DNA of 64,000 nt from Anniella stebbinsi (Eukaryota; Chordata; Lepidosauria; Squamata; Anniellidae): assembly GCA_029215795.1 (NCBI GenBank), contig JARDYH010000005.1, forward strand, positions 35,904,001 to 35,968,000. The letters are read 5' to 3'. Positions 23,859 through 36,500 of the stretch are shown piece by piece. The position numbers and the translations under genes were made by a program. Under the pieces are notes generated by a model, which worked only from the letters and a program-made list of their open reading frames with translations, was not told where the DNA came from and searched no databases. The first letter of the stretch is position 1. Each line of letters starts with the position of its first letter.

Positions 23859-24361
23859 TAGGTGGGGAACCTGAGGGCTGCATTAAATTTTGGAGAAGTT
23901 CTTAGAGGTGGGGGTGCATTCCAGTGGTGGGCAGAGCCTACAGCAAAAAGGGCAGGGCAAAAAAATATATCTAAAGATCCTTGCCTATTTGAGCTTCAAG
24001 CTTTTATTGCCAGTCACTAAGCTTTGGGGGAGGCATTTCAGCCTTTTAGAATGGGGGGAAATTGCACAAAAGCTGGGAAGATGTTTTTAATAATGTATTA
24101 GTTTTATTTGTTTGTGTTTTATTTTATGGTCTTTGTATTTATATTTATATTTATTGTTGTTCCTCGCCTCGATCCAGAGGGAGAGGCGGGTTAGAAATAA
24201 ATAAATAAATAAATAAATAATTATTATTATTATTATTATTATTAATGGTCCGTGGTTTGGGGAAAGGGGGCATGGCCAGGGGAAATGGAACCTCAGAGGG
24301 TTAGTTTGGGACCCCAGGATGGCTAGATTCGGCCCCTGGGCCTGGGGTTCACCACCCCTAC
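23859..24361. mobile_element. Inverted-repeat element with a nested LINE tail
   Basis: The ends taggtggggaacctgagggc and cctggggttcaccacccct are inverse-complementary. Between them, 24105-24244 is an unrelated LINE 3' end with its (AAAT)n/(TTA)n tail, so the host element was already in place when the LINE landed. A related unit lies at 30815-31080. Confidence 0.65.
24105..24244 (+). mobile_element. CR1/L2-type LINE 3' end with simple-repeat tail
   Basis: ttattgttgttcctcgcctc, then gatccagagggagaggcggg, ttagaaataaataaataa and (TTA)n. It matches the tail of the LINE fragment at 54603-55021. Confidence 0.75.
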
Positions 24362-24384
24362 AACAATCCAATTTACCTAGTGCC

Positions 24385-24452
24385 TTCCAGATGTATTAGA
24401 CTACAACTCCCATCATCTTCAGCCAACATGGCTAGGTTAGGGAAGGCTGCTA
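24385..24452. repeat. Family F hairpin, left arm
   Basis: ccagatgtattagactacaa, ctcccatcatcttcagccaa and atggctaggttagggaaggc. Confidence 0.65.
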
Positions 24453-26405
24453 TAATCTGAATAAGTTATTTCCAGGGAAGCATGGGTCTGAGGGGAGAGT
24501 TCTTCACACATGAGATATTGCAGAGCTCTATAGATGGGACAACAGAGCATACATGTGTGTGTGAGGGGGGAGAGAGAGATTGCCACAGCCTTCTGTCAGG
24601 TCCTAAATGTGGATTAGTTTCTCACCCAGACATAAAGTAGGTTACTTATTAACATGTTTTAAAATCTTAGCAAAGCCATGGCTTCCTGAATAGCCTGAAG
24701 GCAAGTTTGAAGTTTTAGAAACCCAGAGTTATTTAAGCATAAAAATGTCAGAACTTTTAAAGCTCAAAAGAAGGGGTGTTTTTTGGAGGAAAACTGCCTG
24801 ACAAGAGTTTCATTTAAACACGCATCCATGACTGAAAATATTTTACACTTGGAAAGTGCACTTTTTTTGGAGAAAAGAGGAAACGTGCAAACTTATAGAT
24901 GCCAGAATACTATTATTTAAGTCTTACACTGGGAATGAGAAGTGCCATTTTAATGGCACACAGCTCTTTACTACGGACAAGGTGAGGCAGACTGGAAATC
25001 ACTCAGGAGAAATATGAACAATGTTTATTTACCTCATAAGCTAAAAACAATTAACACAACTAATTAGTATGCTATGAAAACACAAGAGTTCCTCACCCCA
25101 CAAGTGACCTAACTCCACTTTTCTTCTTGAGGTCTCTTCAACCTCTCCTCAGCTCCCCTCTGTCCCTCCCAGCACTTACTCACATTTTCCTTCTTATGCC
25201 TGAAATATGATGCCCCCCTTCTCTAGTCCAGCATTTACTGACCTCACAAGAATAAGCATTACACAATTCTATGGTCCAGTTAAAGTGGGCACTCCTATGT
25301 GTAACTACTTGGTGTCTTATGTTCTCCCAGCAGCAAGCAATGTTTAAGTTAAGCACTCTAGAGAGACAGAAATGCAGTCTCCTCCAGACAAAACTTACCT
25401 TTTAGCAACAGTAATTTTAGATGGAAAAGGAGGAGGCAGCAGGAATAGAATCCACACCTCCCACTCCACCAAGCAACGTGCAAGCCACAGAGGGAGAAAG
25501 AAGAGAAACCCACAAAGGGCATTTGTGGTCTACCAGGAGCCAGCCCCCAAACGTTCCCACCCCAGCCCCCTGCATGGAACAATTCTTGTCATATAGCTGA
25601 GTACAAAAGGGAATTTATGGAGAAAAGTCGTTCAGAGGAACAGCACAAGTACAGAACCTAACTGTGGACTGGCATACAAAATGGCTCTCAGAAGAAACAG
25701 ATGCACAGCTTTCCCTCCCAGCGACATAAGGCTTTGGCCTATATTTATTGTACACTGATTGGACACTGCCCATGGCTTCACTCAGTTATCTGCCTTAATG
25801 GACCCTCACATTATTAATTTGGCCCAGTCCTTTTCACTCCATCCTGCAATACAGTAATGCCGGATCCAGGTTTTTGAGTGCACTTGGGCAAGACACCCTC
25901 AACAGTCCCTCCCTCCCTCAGTGAGCCAATCTTCTCAGCACCATTATCCCTAGCTGCTGCTGCTCCTCTTTCTCATCATTGCTACCACTTGTTTGCTTGA
26001 CAGGCAGAGAGCAGCTAGGAAGTGGCATCTAATGCTCCTCCTTCTCACCACCACCATTGTCTAGGCCAGAGCGAGAGGCGGGGAATAAGCAGGTTGCAGT
26101 GGTGAACAGGAGGAGCAACTCCAGGGGCCTCTTGCCAGGGGGGCCCGGCTGGCGTGTTGGGCCTTGGCAGGAGCCCAACCATGCAACTCTTTCATGCTGG
26201 CCAGCTGCCATACCTCTCCCATTCACATGTTCAGTTGGTTGCCAGCACTTGCTAGTTATTTCCCCCAGAAGACCTTGTACCCATTTCCCCCCACTCCACC
26301 CTTCCCTGCATGGGGACATATGGTTTGTCATACAAGCAGTAACCAGTGGGACTGTGAGCTCCAGAGAACTTGTCCCCTTCACCTTGCTGGTGCTCCAGAA
26401 GCTAG

Positions 26406-26527
26406 AGCAGCCTTCCCCAACTAGGTGCCCTCTAGATATTTTGGACTTCAACTCCCACTAGCCCTAGCCAGCATGTCCCATAGTAAGGGGTGATGAGACT
26501 TATAGTATAAACACATCTGGAAGACTG
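26406..26527. repeat. Family F hairpin element
   Basis: agcagccttccccaactagg, attttggacttcaactccca and ccctagccagcatgtcccat fold on gtgatgagacttatag and acatctggaaga. Confidence 0.75.
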
Positions 26528-27399
26528 AACTAGAGAGTGGATAAGATGCAGACACTCTGGCCTGGTAGGGAGCAGTTCCTGGGCACCCTCCTATTCTGTG
26601 CCCCATTTTGAAAACATCCAAGGTGAATAAGCAACAAAGTTGTGGACAACTCCTTTCTGATAATCCTCACTACGACCGAAAAAAGAAAAACCCTGAAATA
26701 GCCATAGCTTTTAGGATGAGCAATCACTATCAGTCAGAGGGTTTTGAAAGCAACATGAGAGAGTATGGATGATTGCCACCCATTTTATTCTAGCAAGGCC
26801 CCTATGCCTTTTAACACTCTATAGCAAACAAGAGTGCAGCTTTCCACTTCACTGTCTCACCAGGTTAGACAGGCCTGCACCTGATACATTACTGTTCGTC
26901 TCTCACTTCTCAAAGTCACAGGAGCTCCTCTAGAACAACAGCAACAAAAACGCATGAGTCCTACACTGGAGCAACAGGCTTCCTTTCAGCTCACTGCCAG
27001 AGGTCTTTTCTGGTGGTCCGCATGATATAGTGGTGGAAGGAAGAGAAATCCCTTGCCTCTGTGGATGTAGAATAGGGACAAGAGGAACAGGGAGCAGGTA
27101 GTCATGAGTTATGGGCAACAGCTGCCAACAGGTAGTTCCTATGAGTAGGTGTTCATTAAGAGCTGATGAATGAGGAACTGAGAAAGGGTGACATCACCCA
27201 TGCGCTTCTCATTCTGAATCCCCTCAGCCCAGCTCCCCACTACCCCATTGAGTATGCACTCACCTAAGAGTCCTGCTAAGGCCTTTATGTGTCAGTACAC
27301 CTGCTAGAGGAGAGTAAGTTGCTGTCAGAGCGATACTTATCTTGTTATTGGAGGAAGTTGCAACGGTCCCATCTGTACTTCCTACTTTTTCCACAGGGT

Positions 27400-27654
27400 G
27401 GCTGAGTTCAGACGACACTTTAGGCAACAGAGAGGGGAAGAGGCAACTGTGCTGATTATTGTGGGGGACACACACACACCGGACAGTATATTATTTAACA
27501 ACAGGCTGCTCCGTTGCTTATCAGAGATCTGTTGCTTATCATGAGGCCAGGTCTTTCAGCTGCGCAACGGGGGGGGGGGGGGGGGGGAGAGGCAACGGCC
27601 CGTCAGTTGCCTCTTCCCCCCTCCGTTGTCTAAAGCATCGTCTGAACTCAGCCA
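27400..27654. mobile_element. Family E foldback element, 255 bp
   Basis: The left arm GGCTGAGTTCAGACGACACT, TTAGGCAACAGAG and GAAGAGGCAACTG pairs with CAGTTGCCTCTTCCCCCCTC, CGTTGTCTAAAGCATCGTC and TGAACTCAGCC. It contains a 19-base G run (27569-27587). The termini match family E at 50887-51115. Confidence 0.82.
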
Positions 27655-28764
27655 GTATCACCTGGCTCTTATCCTTCAAGGAATATATATGTCAGGGTGC
27701 CTCTTTAGGAGAGGGTGCTGATAGCTGGCATTCACCAACAAAGGTAAGTGTGTTCCCCTTAGGCTTCCAGTTTGCATGTTGGGGGAATAATTGTGTCTGT
27801 GGCCCATTTTCAATTAAACGTCAATTTCCCCATGTCCTTTGCATTGGGCCATTGCTACTTGCTGAGTAAATAAGGGTTGTTTAAACTAGTACACAATTTC
27901 CACAACTGCAAGAGGAGAATGGGATATAGCATGGTTATGAACATTTGGGTGCTCTATGTACCAGCTCTTTCTTTGGGGGTAGGCATGAAGGAAGTAGAGC
28001 TGTACTTTGCATAATGGTCTCCCCTCAGCTTTGTGGGGTAGCTTGTCTTTGCAGCATCAGCTGCAAAATTGGAGCTGAAGTTCCTATTGGGAGTTTGTGT
28101 CTTGAGAAGTACCTATAAGGATTCTGAGAAAAGTGTTAATCATCTGCCCTTCCTATTTTTATGGTTCATATAGAATAGTAGAGATGGAAGTGTCCTATAA
28201 GGCCATCAAGTACAACCCCCTGCTGAATGCAGGAGTCCATCTTAAAGCATACTTCTTGCCTGCTTGTTCTCTATGCAAAGAACCCTTTCACCAAAGTCCC
28301 CACTTACATGTTCATAGTATTATAGACATGATGAAAGAGTGATGGCACACTAGGGCACATATCTTAATATGGGAGAGGTACCCTGCTTAGGGCTTGTAGC
28401 CCCGATGCTGTGCTGTCATTGATTGCAAAATTAGTCATGTGCTCCACTGTGGCATGGAAAGAGAGTGGGTGAGAAGCATCTTGATTATTAGTATAAATCC
28501 CGTGTCGCCGTGGGTGTTAGTGGTCTGAGAACAATTAGATGAAAATGTATTTGGCCATTTCCCTTGCGACCATTTCTTTCCCCTTTACACCATTCTAGTT
28601 ATGCTGATGTAGCAGCTACACTGGCATAAGGCTACAGTAGCATAATGATATCACAACTTTTTAAATTATGCCCGCATAGGGGATTGAGCTCCAATCCTAT
28701 CTTCATCCAGAAGACATAACTAGAGGATACAATTACACTGTCAGGGATCAACATTAAAATAATA

Positions 28765-28970
28765 CATTCCAACAGTTCAAAGCACTTCGCTTATATTAGT
28801 TCAACAATCCTTACAACACATCTGTAAGGCAGGTTAGTTATTACCTCCCTATTTGAGCTGTGTAGGAGGGCCAAAGCTAAGGGAATAGTAGTTAGGGCCT
28901 TAGCCACGTAACAAGAACACTGCTTAGGTGAACTTTGAAGCTAGAACTTAGATTGGATGAGTGAGACAAA
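28765..28970. mobile_element. Possible MIR/L2-like relic
   Basis: agttcaaagcacttcgctta, caacaatccttacaacacat and ctgtaaggcaggttagttat resemble the conserved part of ancient SINE/LINE 3' ends. The match is weak and made from memory. Confidence 0.4.
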
Positions 28971-29159
28971 ATACCAATTCCACTTGCTAAACAATCCAGG
29001 AATTTGATTTTTGTTAACTAGAATTGATGTAGATGAAGTCTGGTTCATATGACATAAACCAACCCTGACCTCATCTAATCAGTCCACATCTTCATGAATC
29101 TATTTCCCACAAAACCTCTTTAACGAGAAAAAAAAATGGCAATGAGTGGAGGACACCGT

Positions 29160-30027
29160 CTTTTAAACATGTACGTTGTTTTTATTTATACAAGGATAGA
29201 GAAAGACTGTAGCAATTTTTGTTTTTACTTGCGATCACCTAGGATTAGCACTGCTAATTAAATTGCTAGAAATTTAGTTTAGGATCAGAGGCTGGGATTG
29301 TGGCTAGGAGGTGAACAAATGAAACCTTCCAGCCTTCACCAAACATTAAAAGTAGGGGAAATCAGGGAACATCTAATTTTATACATGACGTACAGACAGA
29401 ATGTTGCTTCTCTCAGGAGGACCAGACTTCTCTCATCCTCTGATGGAAGAGACATACAAGCCCAGCTTTCCCAAGTATGGTATTTAGGTAATATGTAAAA
29501 AGAAAATAACCACCCCACCTGTCCCTTATGGCTCCTCCCATCTGAATCTCTCATCTTGGTCTCACAATTCACAGCAATTTGTTTCATTGCCAGCATGAAT
29601 AGTTTTGCTGTTAGAAGTAAGGCCTGGCTAGCATCATTCAGGGAGGGGAAGGAGAAGGGGCTTTAGGACTGGGGTTCTTGGAAGACATCCCCCCATCTTT
29701 GTTTTTAGGCTGCCTGCCAATGTTTAAGGACGGCACCAGAATAAGAGGAGCCATAGAGTGCAAAGGAGATGGCAGCAGGAGGTGGTTTGCCAAGGCCACA
29801 CCTGGAGAGTGTGTATGCATTTTCCCACTAAAGCCTGACCCAGGTCACATGGCAGGAGGCAAGGGTAGGAGAAGCCCTAGGAAGCTGCTTTCCAGGAACG
29901 GAATGATTGGGGAAGAGAAGTGGCACAGGGACAGCAATGTGTAAACTTTCTTTTGTTAATATCTCTAGCTAGGTGTGTCCTACAATCCTGTTATCCAGTT
30001 TTGGAAAATGGGAAGAGTTCATGGTCC
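29160..30027 (-). other. SPATS2: SPATS2 3' untranslated region (inferred)
   Basis: This runs from the stop codon to just past the first AATAAA on the minus strand. No earlier AATAAA was seen, so the 3' UTR would be about 860 bases. Open frames within it (29678-29944 on plus, for example) look like chance. The cleavage site is inferred. Confidence 0.65.
29181..29186 (-). promoter_or_regulatory. Candidate polyadenylation signal AATAAA of SPATS2
   Basis: TTTATT on plus reads AATAAA on minus, about 840 bases after the SPATS2 stop. A modest G/T-rich stretch (GGTGTCC) lies about 30 bases downstream. It is the first canonical signal after the stop. Confidence 0.65.
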
Positions 30028-30339
30028 TCAGGAACTGGCCACCTCATGTTGGCTTGATCTAGGTTTCCGCTGTGGAAGAGCCTTGGCTTCTTTGCTGAGT
30101 GGGCCCAAATGTGCCTGCACAGATGGGGCTGGTGGACCTGGCTCAGGAACAGTTCCAGATCCACTGGGTCCTGTGGAGTAAGTCTGGCTGAGATTGTTTG
30201 TGTTTCCAGGAGGTGGCCGGGACCTGGACTGATACCAAAGCCCATTTCTGTACCGGTTTGAATTGGGATGAGAGGGGCCATTTTGCCGTTGTCCTTGGAA
30301 CCTGTAACCTTGACCAGGTCTTCTATTACCCTGGAACCC
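30028..30339 (-). CDS. SPATS2: SPATS2 terminal coding exon (basic Gly/Gln/Arg tail)
   Basis: The coding part has 312 bases including the TGA stop at 30028-30030 (visible residues 443-545). It starts at a codon boundary after CCATTTCAG with GFQGNRRPGQGYRFQGQ. An NRYRNGLWYQSRSR segment and a proline/glycine-rich stretch follow, and the end is ALPQRKPRSSQHEVASS. The N-terminal GNRR..GQGYR..GQ and the LPQRKPR terminus fit SPATS2, while the middle appears diverged from the mammalian protein. It resembles a low-complexity RNA-binding tail. Confidence 0.93.
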   Translation of the reverse strand, partial: GFQGNRRPGQGYRFQGQRQNGPSHPNSNRYRNGLWYQSRSRPPPGNTNNLSQTYSTGPSGSGTVPEPGPPAPSVQAHLGPLSKEAKALPQRKPRSSQHEVASS

Positions 30340-33300
30340 CTGAAATGGAAAGAGGAGGAGGATCACTATAAGCAATATCTTATGCTAGCTAGCAAGGTTT
30401 GTCACATTCAACACAGAGCTAAGACCCACAAATTCTAAGGATATTTTATTACTAAATCAGTAGAACAAGAACATCTTGACAGGCTCCAGATGCAAGATCC
30501 TCGACCAGGTACTAAAACACTTAGCGTTAGCATACACAGGGTGCACCATCTAGTCTTCTAATTAATGCTATTTTTATATTTTTAACAAGTAATGCCAGGA
30601 ACATATTTTAGCCTGGAAAGGAATACTGTCTGTAAACTATAAAAATTATGGGGAGCCATGCACCTTCTAGTTAGGAATGGATTTTCATTCTGTTCTCAGG
30701 CCTGAGGAAAGCAAATATGGATTTAAGCCTTGCTTGAGAAAATGGGCTTAGACCCTGAGATACTGTGCAAATGCACACATTAAAGCCAAGCTTCTTCTGA
30801 TCGGTCCAATCTATTGACCAGGGTGGGGAACTTCCGGGCCTGCGGGCTGAATTTGGCCAACTGAAATTCCCTATTCAGCCTCTGAGAAACCTCCATGGGC
30901 TCCACTCTTTTCCCAAGCCCATCCCCTAGTCCAGGATGTGGCTGGCGCTTGGAGGAGCCAGCCAAGTCCCTTTCTCTGTGCAGAGACAGGCACAAAACTC
31001 CCTGGCAGACACCATCTGGGCCACTGGATTGGTCCGGAGGGGGAAATCTAGCCCTCAGACCAAAAAGGTTTTCCCGTCCAAACAGGAGACAATAACAATG
31101 ACAACAACAACAACCTGCTTTCCACAATGTTGTCAAAATGGTGAACATAAAACACAATGATGGCATGCATGCAAATGAGAGAACAGCAGGAATGTGGGAT
31201 ATAGAACCATAGCCCTTTCAAGGACAAGATGAGCCCAGACTCTGATGGCCTCACTTTTTTTGTGACAGCCTCCACATTGCTACACAGCTTCCATTTTAAG
31301 GCCCAGAAGTGCATGCAGCAAATTGGAAGTATAAGAGGTGGGGGGCTGCATGCATTCACACTTGCACTACAAACAAATACCCTTAAACAGACCACACACG
31401 TACTCAATATCCCCATGCCACTATCAATCAACGGCAGCAGGCATTATCAAGTCATTACCTCACGGTAGGGCTGGTATGGGCGGCTTGTTTCATTTGCAGA
31501 GGTTTCAGCTGGGGTTGATGGTTTCTTATTGGCCACTATAAGGCTTGGAGAAGAAGCAGAGGCACACACTGTGGTGGTGGACTCCTCTGGGCTGCTTACA
31601 GACACAGAGGTGATGGAGCTACATCGTGACCTGGTTGAGTAACTGTTCTTTGGATGTGAAACTGAAAAGAGAACACACGCAAGCACTTATCAGTAGCCTG
31701 TGGTAATCCAAGGTTATTTCACCCAACATCTGTATTTTAATCAAAGGAGAATTTACCTCCCCTTGAAAATAAAGAGTTGCATAATGAAAGACGGGACATT
31801 ACATTTAAAAATAAAACATGTCTTTTGTCTATTCTTGTAGTGCCCTTAAGGCAGTATTACAATAATTCCTTCCAGTAGCAAATTCTGAGCAGGGCCTTTC
31901 TAGATGAGGCCTATAGAGAAAACCTACACATTTTTAGACTACTCTAATCTATGGCAGTCATTTAATCCAATCTAGCTTTACAATTCCATAAATGTGGTAC
32001 ATGCTATCTCCTGTGCAGTTTTCCCATGTTAACCAGTGTCTAGTTTGGCTCACCTTGTCCAAAGGATTCAATGCTCCTCTTTAGTGCATCTAGGTCACAA
32101 GTGAAGCGAGCCACCCTTCCGAGATCTTCATCGTATTTACGCTCACTAACAAAGTGCTGAATAGGAGAAAAATGCTGGGATGTTACTTTCATTAGCTGTT
32201 TCATGCTAAGCAAAGTTCAGGTTTGAGAGAAGCTGAAGCACATATTTCTTGGTATAAGCTGAAGCAAAGTACACAGCACTTTTCCTGACTCATCTATACA
32301 ACTGCAGAAAAATAAGCCATCTGATTCCCTTACAAATAAATAAATACATAAACCTGCATAAGTGACTCCAGAGTAGTGATCTAGATGCCACCTGGAGCAA
32401 GTTACAGGAGATGAAAACTAAGCATGGACTAGAAATGGGATTGCTGGTGGATGGCAGTTACAACAGGTAGAATTTCTCAGTTCAGTGGGAAACTTTTACA
32501 TAACTTTGTTCTGCCCTCTGGTGGTAGAAAGAGGGAGCATTTATCAGAGTTACACATTCAAATGGTGTAAAACAAGCATGTTCGCCTCTATGGTCAGATA
32601 ATCAGATTGTTCTTAATTTTTTATGGAAGTGAGAATAAATGTAAAGAAAGTTCAGACACATGCTTCTACTTGGTTGTTTGGAGATTCCTGTCTACACTGA
32701 ATTTATGGGTAAAACATTCCCCTCTAAATAAGATGTTGAACACTGAAGTACAAGATTTTTCTGGGGGGGAAATAATTTACTACTTCTATACAAACAAAGC
32801 AATTTTACATATCTGCATGCTTTATTTGGGTTGCAAAAATTAATTAAAAAGATAAATTAAAACCTTTCAAACTTGAATTAATGACACACAAGAGGGGTCA
32901 GGATTTCATGTGATGCTGAGAACACACCTGTGTAACACGATGAAGTTAGAGAGTTTTGCTAAATGATGACATACCACTGCCTGATTTGTAGTGCTCCACC
33001 AGAATAATGCCTAGCATTATGCAGAAACGTAATTCACTTTCCCAACTTTCTCTGCTACATAAGCTCCAGAAATATTCTTTTTTATACACAAAACAAAAAC
33101 TGACACTTCTGATTCTCATAATTCTATCAGAAATAGGTTTACAGGTATTTTCACTACCAAGAAGAACATGACTAGATTTTATGCAATGCATATAAAAAGG
33201 ACACCGTATGAATCTAGCCCATCACAATCACAATCAACCCTGAGCTGGCAGGTCAACCCCTTTATTCTAGGGCTCTGGCAGGGGCTCTTTCCAGATTCTA

Positions 33301-33485
33301 GGGCTCTAGCAGGGGCTCTTTCCAGATCTGGTACCAAAGAACCATTCTTAAATTTAAAATGTTAAGGATCAAGCCTGGGACCTCCTACATACAAAGCATG
33401 TACTCTTTTATTCCGCTATAGATCTCTTTTGTAATGGAAGAATACAAGGATATTGAACAAAGCCCATATGGGGCTAAGAGGACTG

Positions 33486-33532
<47 letters not shown>

Positions 33533-36500
33533 CATTTATTTATAACCCGCCTCTCCCTATGGATCGAGGCGGGGAACACAATACACATACAAGCATAACA
33601 AAGTTAAAACAATTAAAACAAGAGAAACACATCATTAAAACATTTAAAATACTAGATCCAATTCCACTTTGACCTGACCTTTTCCTCATCTGCCTACTCA
33701 TAAAATATGGCTACTATAGAATAGCCCACATCAGCCTGAGGTTCACCTTTATGTCAGCGCGAAGCTCTACCAACTGCTCCTCTGACATTCGGACTGCCAC
33801 ATCGGTCAGCTTCTTCAGTGCCTCGGCCTTCTTTTGCCGGCTGCCTAGGATTTCCACTGAAATGTAAAGAAGTCGAGGCCAAAAAGGTTATGCCCAGTGT
33901 GATTACATTTATAGCTCACCCATCCTAAAGGCTCACTTCATGTAACAAATTAGTGAACAAAATGTACGGGCCAATTGAAGCAAACACGGGTACCATCTCT
34001 TAGATATCATGTTAGGAACTAGTGAGGAAGGCAGTCTCTTTGGTATATTGTGCCTAGCCATTAAGGACTTTAAAGCCAGTACCACCACCATTGTGCTAGT
34101 CTACTATGATAGGAGGGTCTCATCCACCTTGCCAGAAGGCAAGATGCCACCATCTTTTACACCAGCTGAAGTTTTTGCACAGGCCAACTTCAAACAAAGC
34201 ATATTATATTAGCCTTGCCTGAAGATTCAAATCACAAATCCTGTTTGTCACCACATTTGAAACTAATAGAAAGAGTTACATCTTTCTTTGTTGATGGAGT
34301 TAGTGGGAATTGTTCTTGGAGTCTTAGATTTTTTCAGATGGGTCATAGCCAACAATTTTCATAATAAATTCTATACAAAAAATGAAACTCCAGTTGGTTG
34401 CCTTTATCCTAGCCCCAGGTTCTCCCTGTTTCTACAGAGTCCACCATCTTTCAAAGATAGAGGCTTGCAGACATGCAAGTGCTTCAAGGTTTCCAACAGT
34501 GACAGTCAGGCTAGACACACAAGAGACAACCTGGGTGGGTTCACACAACACGCTAACTCATTGTGTTGTCTGAAGCAGTGTGTTTTCTGTAAGGTGGCTT
34601 GTTAACCATGCGTTGTGGTTAATTTTTCTCAAACAAGCCACCTTGAGAACCCATGGCTTGTTGTTGGGTTGTTCAGGGTGGTTAACAAGCAACCCTGAGG
34701 AAAACATGCTACGTTCAGACAACACAATAACTGATGGTTCAACAACAAACCGTACTGGGTGGGTTAGTGTGTTGTGTGAACCCAGTCTCTAGATTAGTTA
34801 TAGCAATACACCTGGAAACTGAACTGAAGGAGTAAAACCACATTTTATCTATGTATATCTTGTTGCAAGATTTTCTGCAATGTGCACTTATAATTCAGAA
34901 CCGCATGCGAAAATAGCATAATACAAATGAAAATGGGCATGGCTTTTTTTTGCATATATAGTGTGGAATTTATATATCTGGAAGTGACACAAGATGGGGA
35001 AGTAGAAGAGTTGGCTTATATTTCTGCTTGCACTGCTAATTTTAAAAAGTTGATTATCTTATGCAGTTTCAGTACAAAAAATGCACTGAACTTTAACAAA
35101 GGGCTTACTCGCTTCTGCTTTCACTTTGTCCATTTCACCTAGAAGGGCAACTTCTCGGTCCATGAGGCTAAGGAAAAGAGGGAAAAAAGATGGATGTGAG
35201 ATCAAACCTTTTACATTCATAGTGTGCACACTGTCTTGACAAAAAGGAAGCCAGCTACCAATCAGAAAGTAGGAAGAGAACAGGGAAAAGAGATAGTTTT
35301 TCAGATGGGAACAGTTTTTTTGCTGTTCAGTGAGTTTTCAGACTTTGAACAGAAGAGTAGCAGTAGACAGAATGAGCCAACAGGTGGCAGCAGAAAGCTG
35401 CAAACTTTCCAGCATTTATGGAACAGTGTCTCTCTGGAGTGAACTAACAGAAACCCATGGTAGCCCCTTCAATTCCCTGCCCGTTTGGTTTCAAAAAACC
35501 ACAAGTAATTTTCACATTGTGGGTTTTAAGCTCTGAATCTTCAAAATTGTCTATAGGTCTCTAAGGGCACAATCCTATGCAGCCAGCTAGCAATGCTGGC
35601 TGGGTAATGCTAGAAGTTGTTGAACTTTTTTTTCTGTCTAAACATGGATAGGATTGTGCGCTAAATTACTTTTAATTCCTCTGCAGCAAACTTTGTTGTC
35701 CAAATAATCTAAGATGGCACCTCAAAGAGACCACACTCATCTAAACACCTAAGGCAACTACTGCTGGCTGAGATAGCTAGTTCTCCAAGGGGAAAGGTCA
35801 CGGGAAGATTTTTAAAGATTGTCTTGATTACCCCACCTCTTTCCACTGCTTAGCTTGGGATGCCTTACAGAAAGGACAGTACAAGAACAGAGGCAATTCC
35901 CATAGCATTAAGAATGTGCAACATCTTGCCAGATACTTTCACCTACCTTAAAAAACAAAACCTTAGGCAGTCTCCAAGATCCTTATAGACTCTAATACTT
36001 CACAATCCCATAATAACCAGTCAACAACCTCTCAAAGTCATTAACGTCTGGAGTGTCTGCTGGTTTTCTCAGTTACCCATATTTTAAAATTGTGGCTTTT
36101 GGCTGTGTGAAATAGTTCAAAATCAGGAGAACAATCTAACTTGAAACACTTTGGGCAAGAGGTGCTGAATATTTAGGGGGTGGAAGTGTTGATCAGAAAA
36201 GTTACAAATACTTCAATCTATTACACAACCTATCTAAAGCCCCATGAAATCTACCGTATGAGGCTGCAGATTTTGTTGAAGATGTAGGCAATTTTAGATT
36301 TGTTTTATGAGTAATACTTATTTATAAATATATTTCTATTTGAAAATATATGCTGTATAAAAAACATATCCTGCTTTTCTGCCTTGAAACATTCGAAGTA
36401 TATTATAGCCAACAATTAAGCCATCAGAATAATACAGCATCACAAAGACTTATTTTTGGTATGTCTGATTTTGGTTTGTAAAATTGTGAAGAGACTGCAA

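Larger units (their letters stand above)
5000..29160. other. KCNH3-SPATS2 intergenic region, about 24 kb
   Basis: No exon with conserved coding content was recognised on either strand. Open frames up to about 140 codons exist (for example 26029-26451 minus and 26057-26461 plus) but overlap each other on opposite strands and show no domain. The region holds the repeats listed separately. Stretches not assigned to any repeat include 5830-7110, 7315-8300, 10230-11050, 11365-13050, 14411-15600, 16080-18000, 20625-21680, 22000-22820 and 24452-26400. Confidence 0.7.
32157..33746 (-). other. SPATS2 intron with SINE and LINE tail
   Basis: 1590 bases. It holds a SINE at 33240-33432 with an internal 31-bp duplication and a LINE tail with (AAT)n at 33487-33640. 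The remainder (32160-33230) is AT-rich and unassigned. Confidence 0.8.

Noticed and set aside
26029..26461. Two overlapping frames of about 135-140 codons on opposite strands
   Set aside because: No recognisable domain, no splice or promoter context, and the plus frame runs into a family F hairpin.
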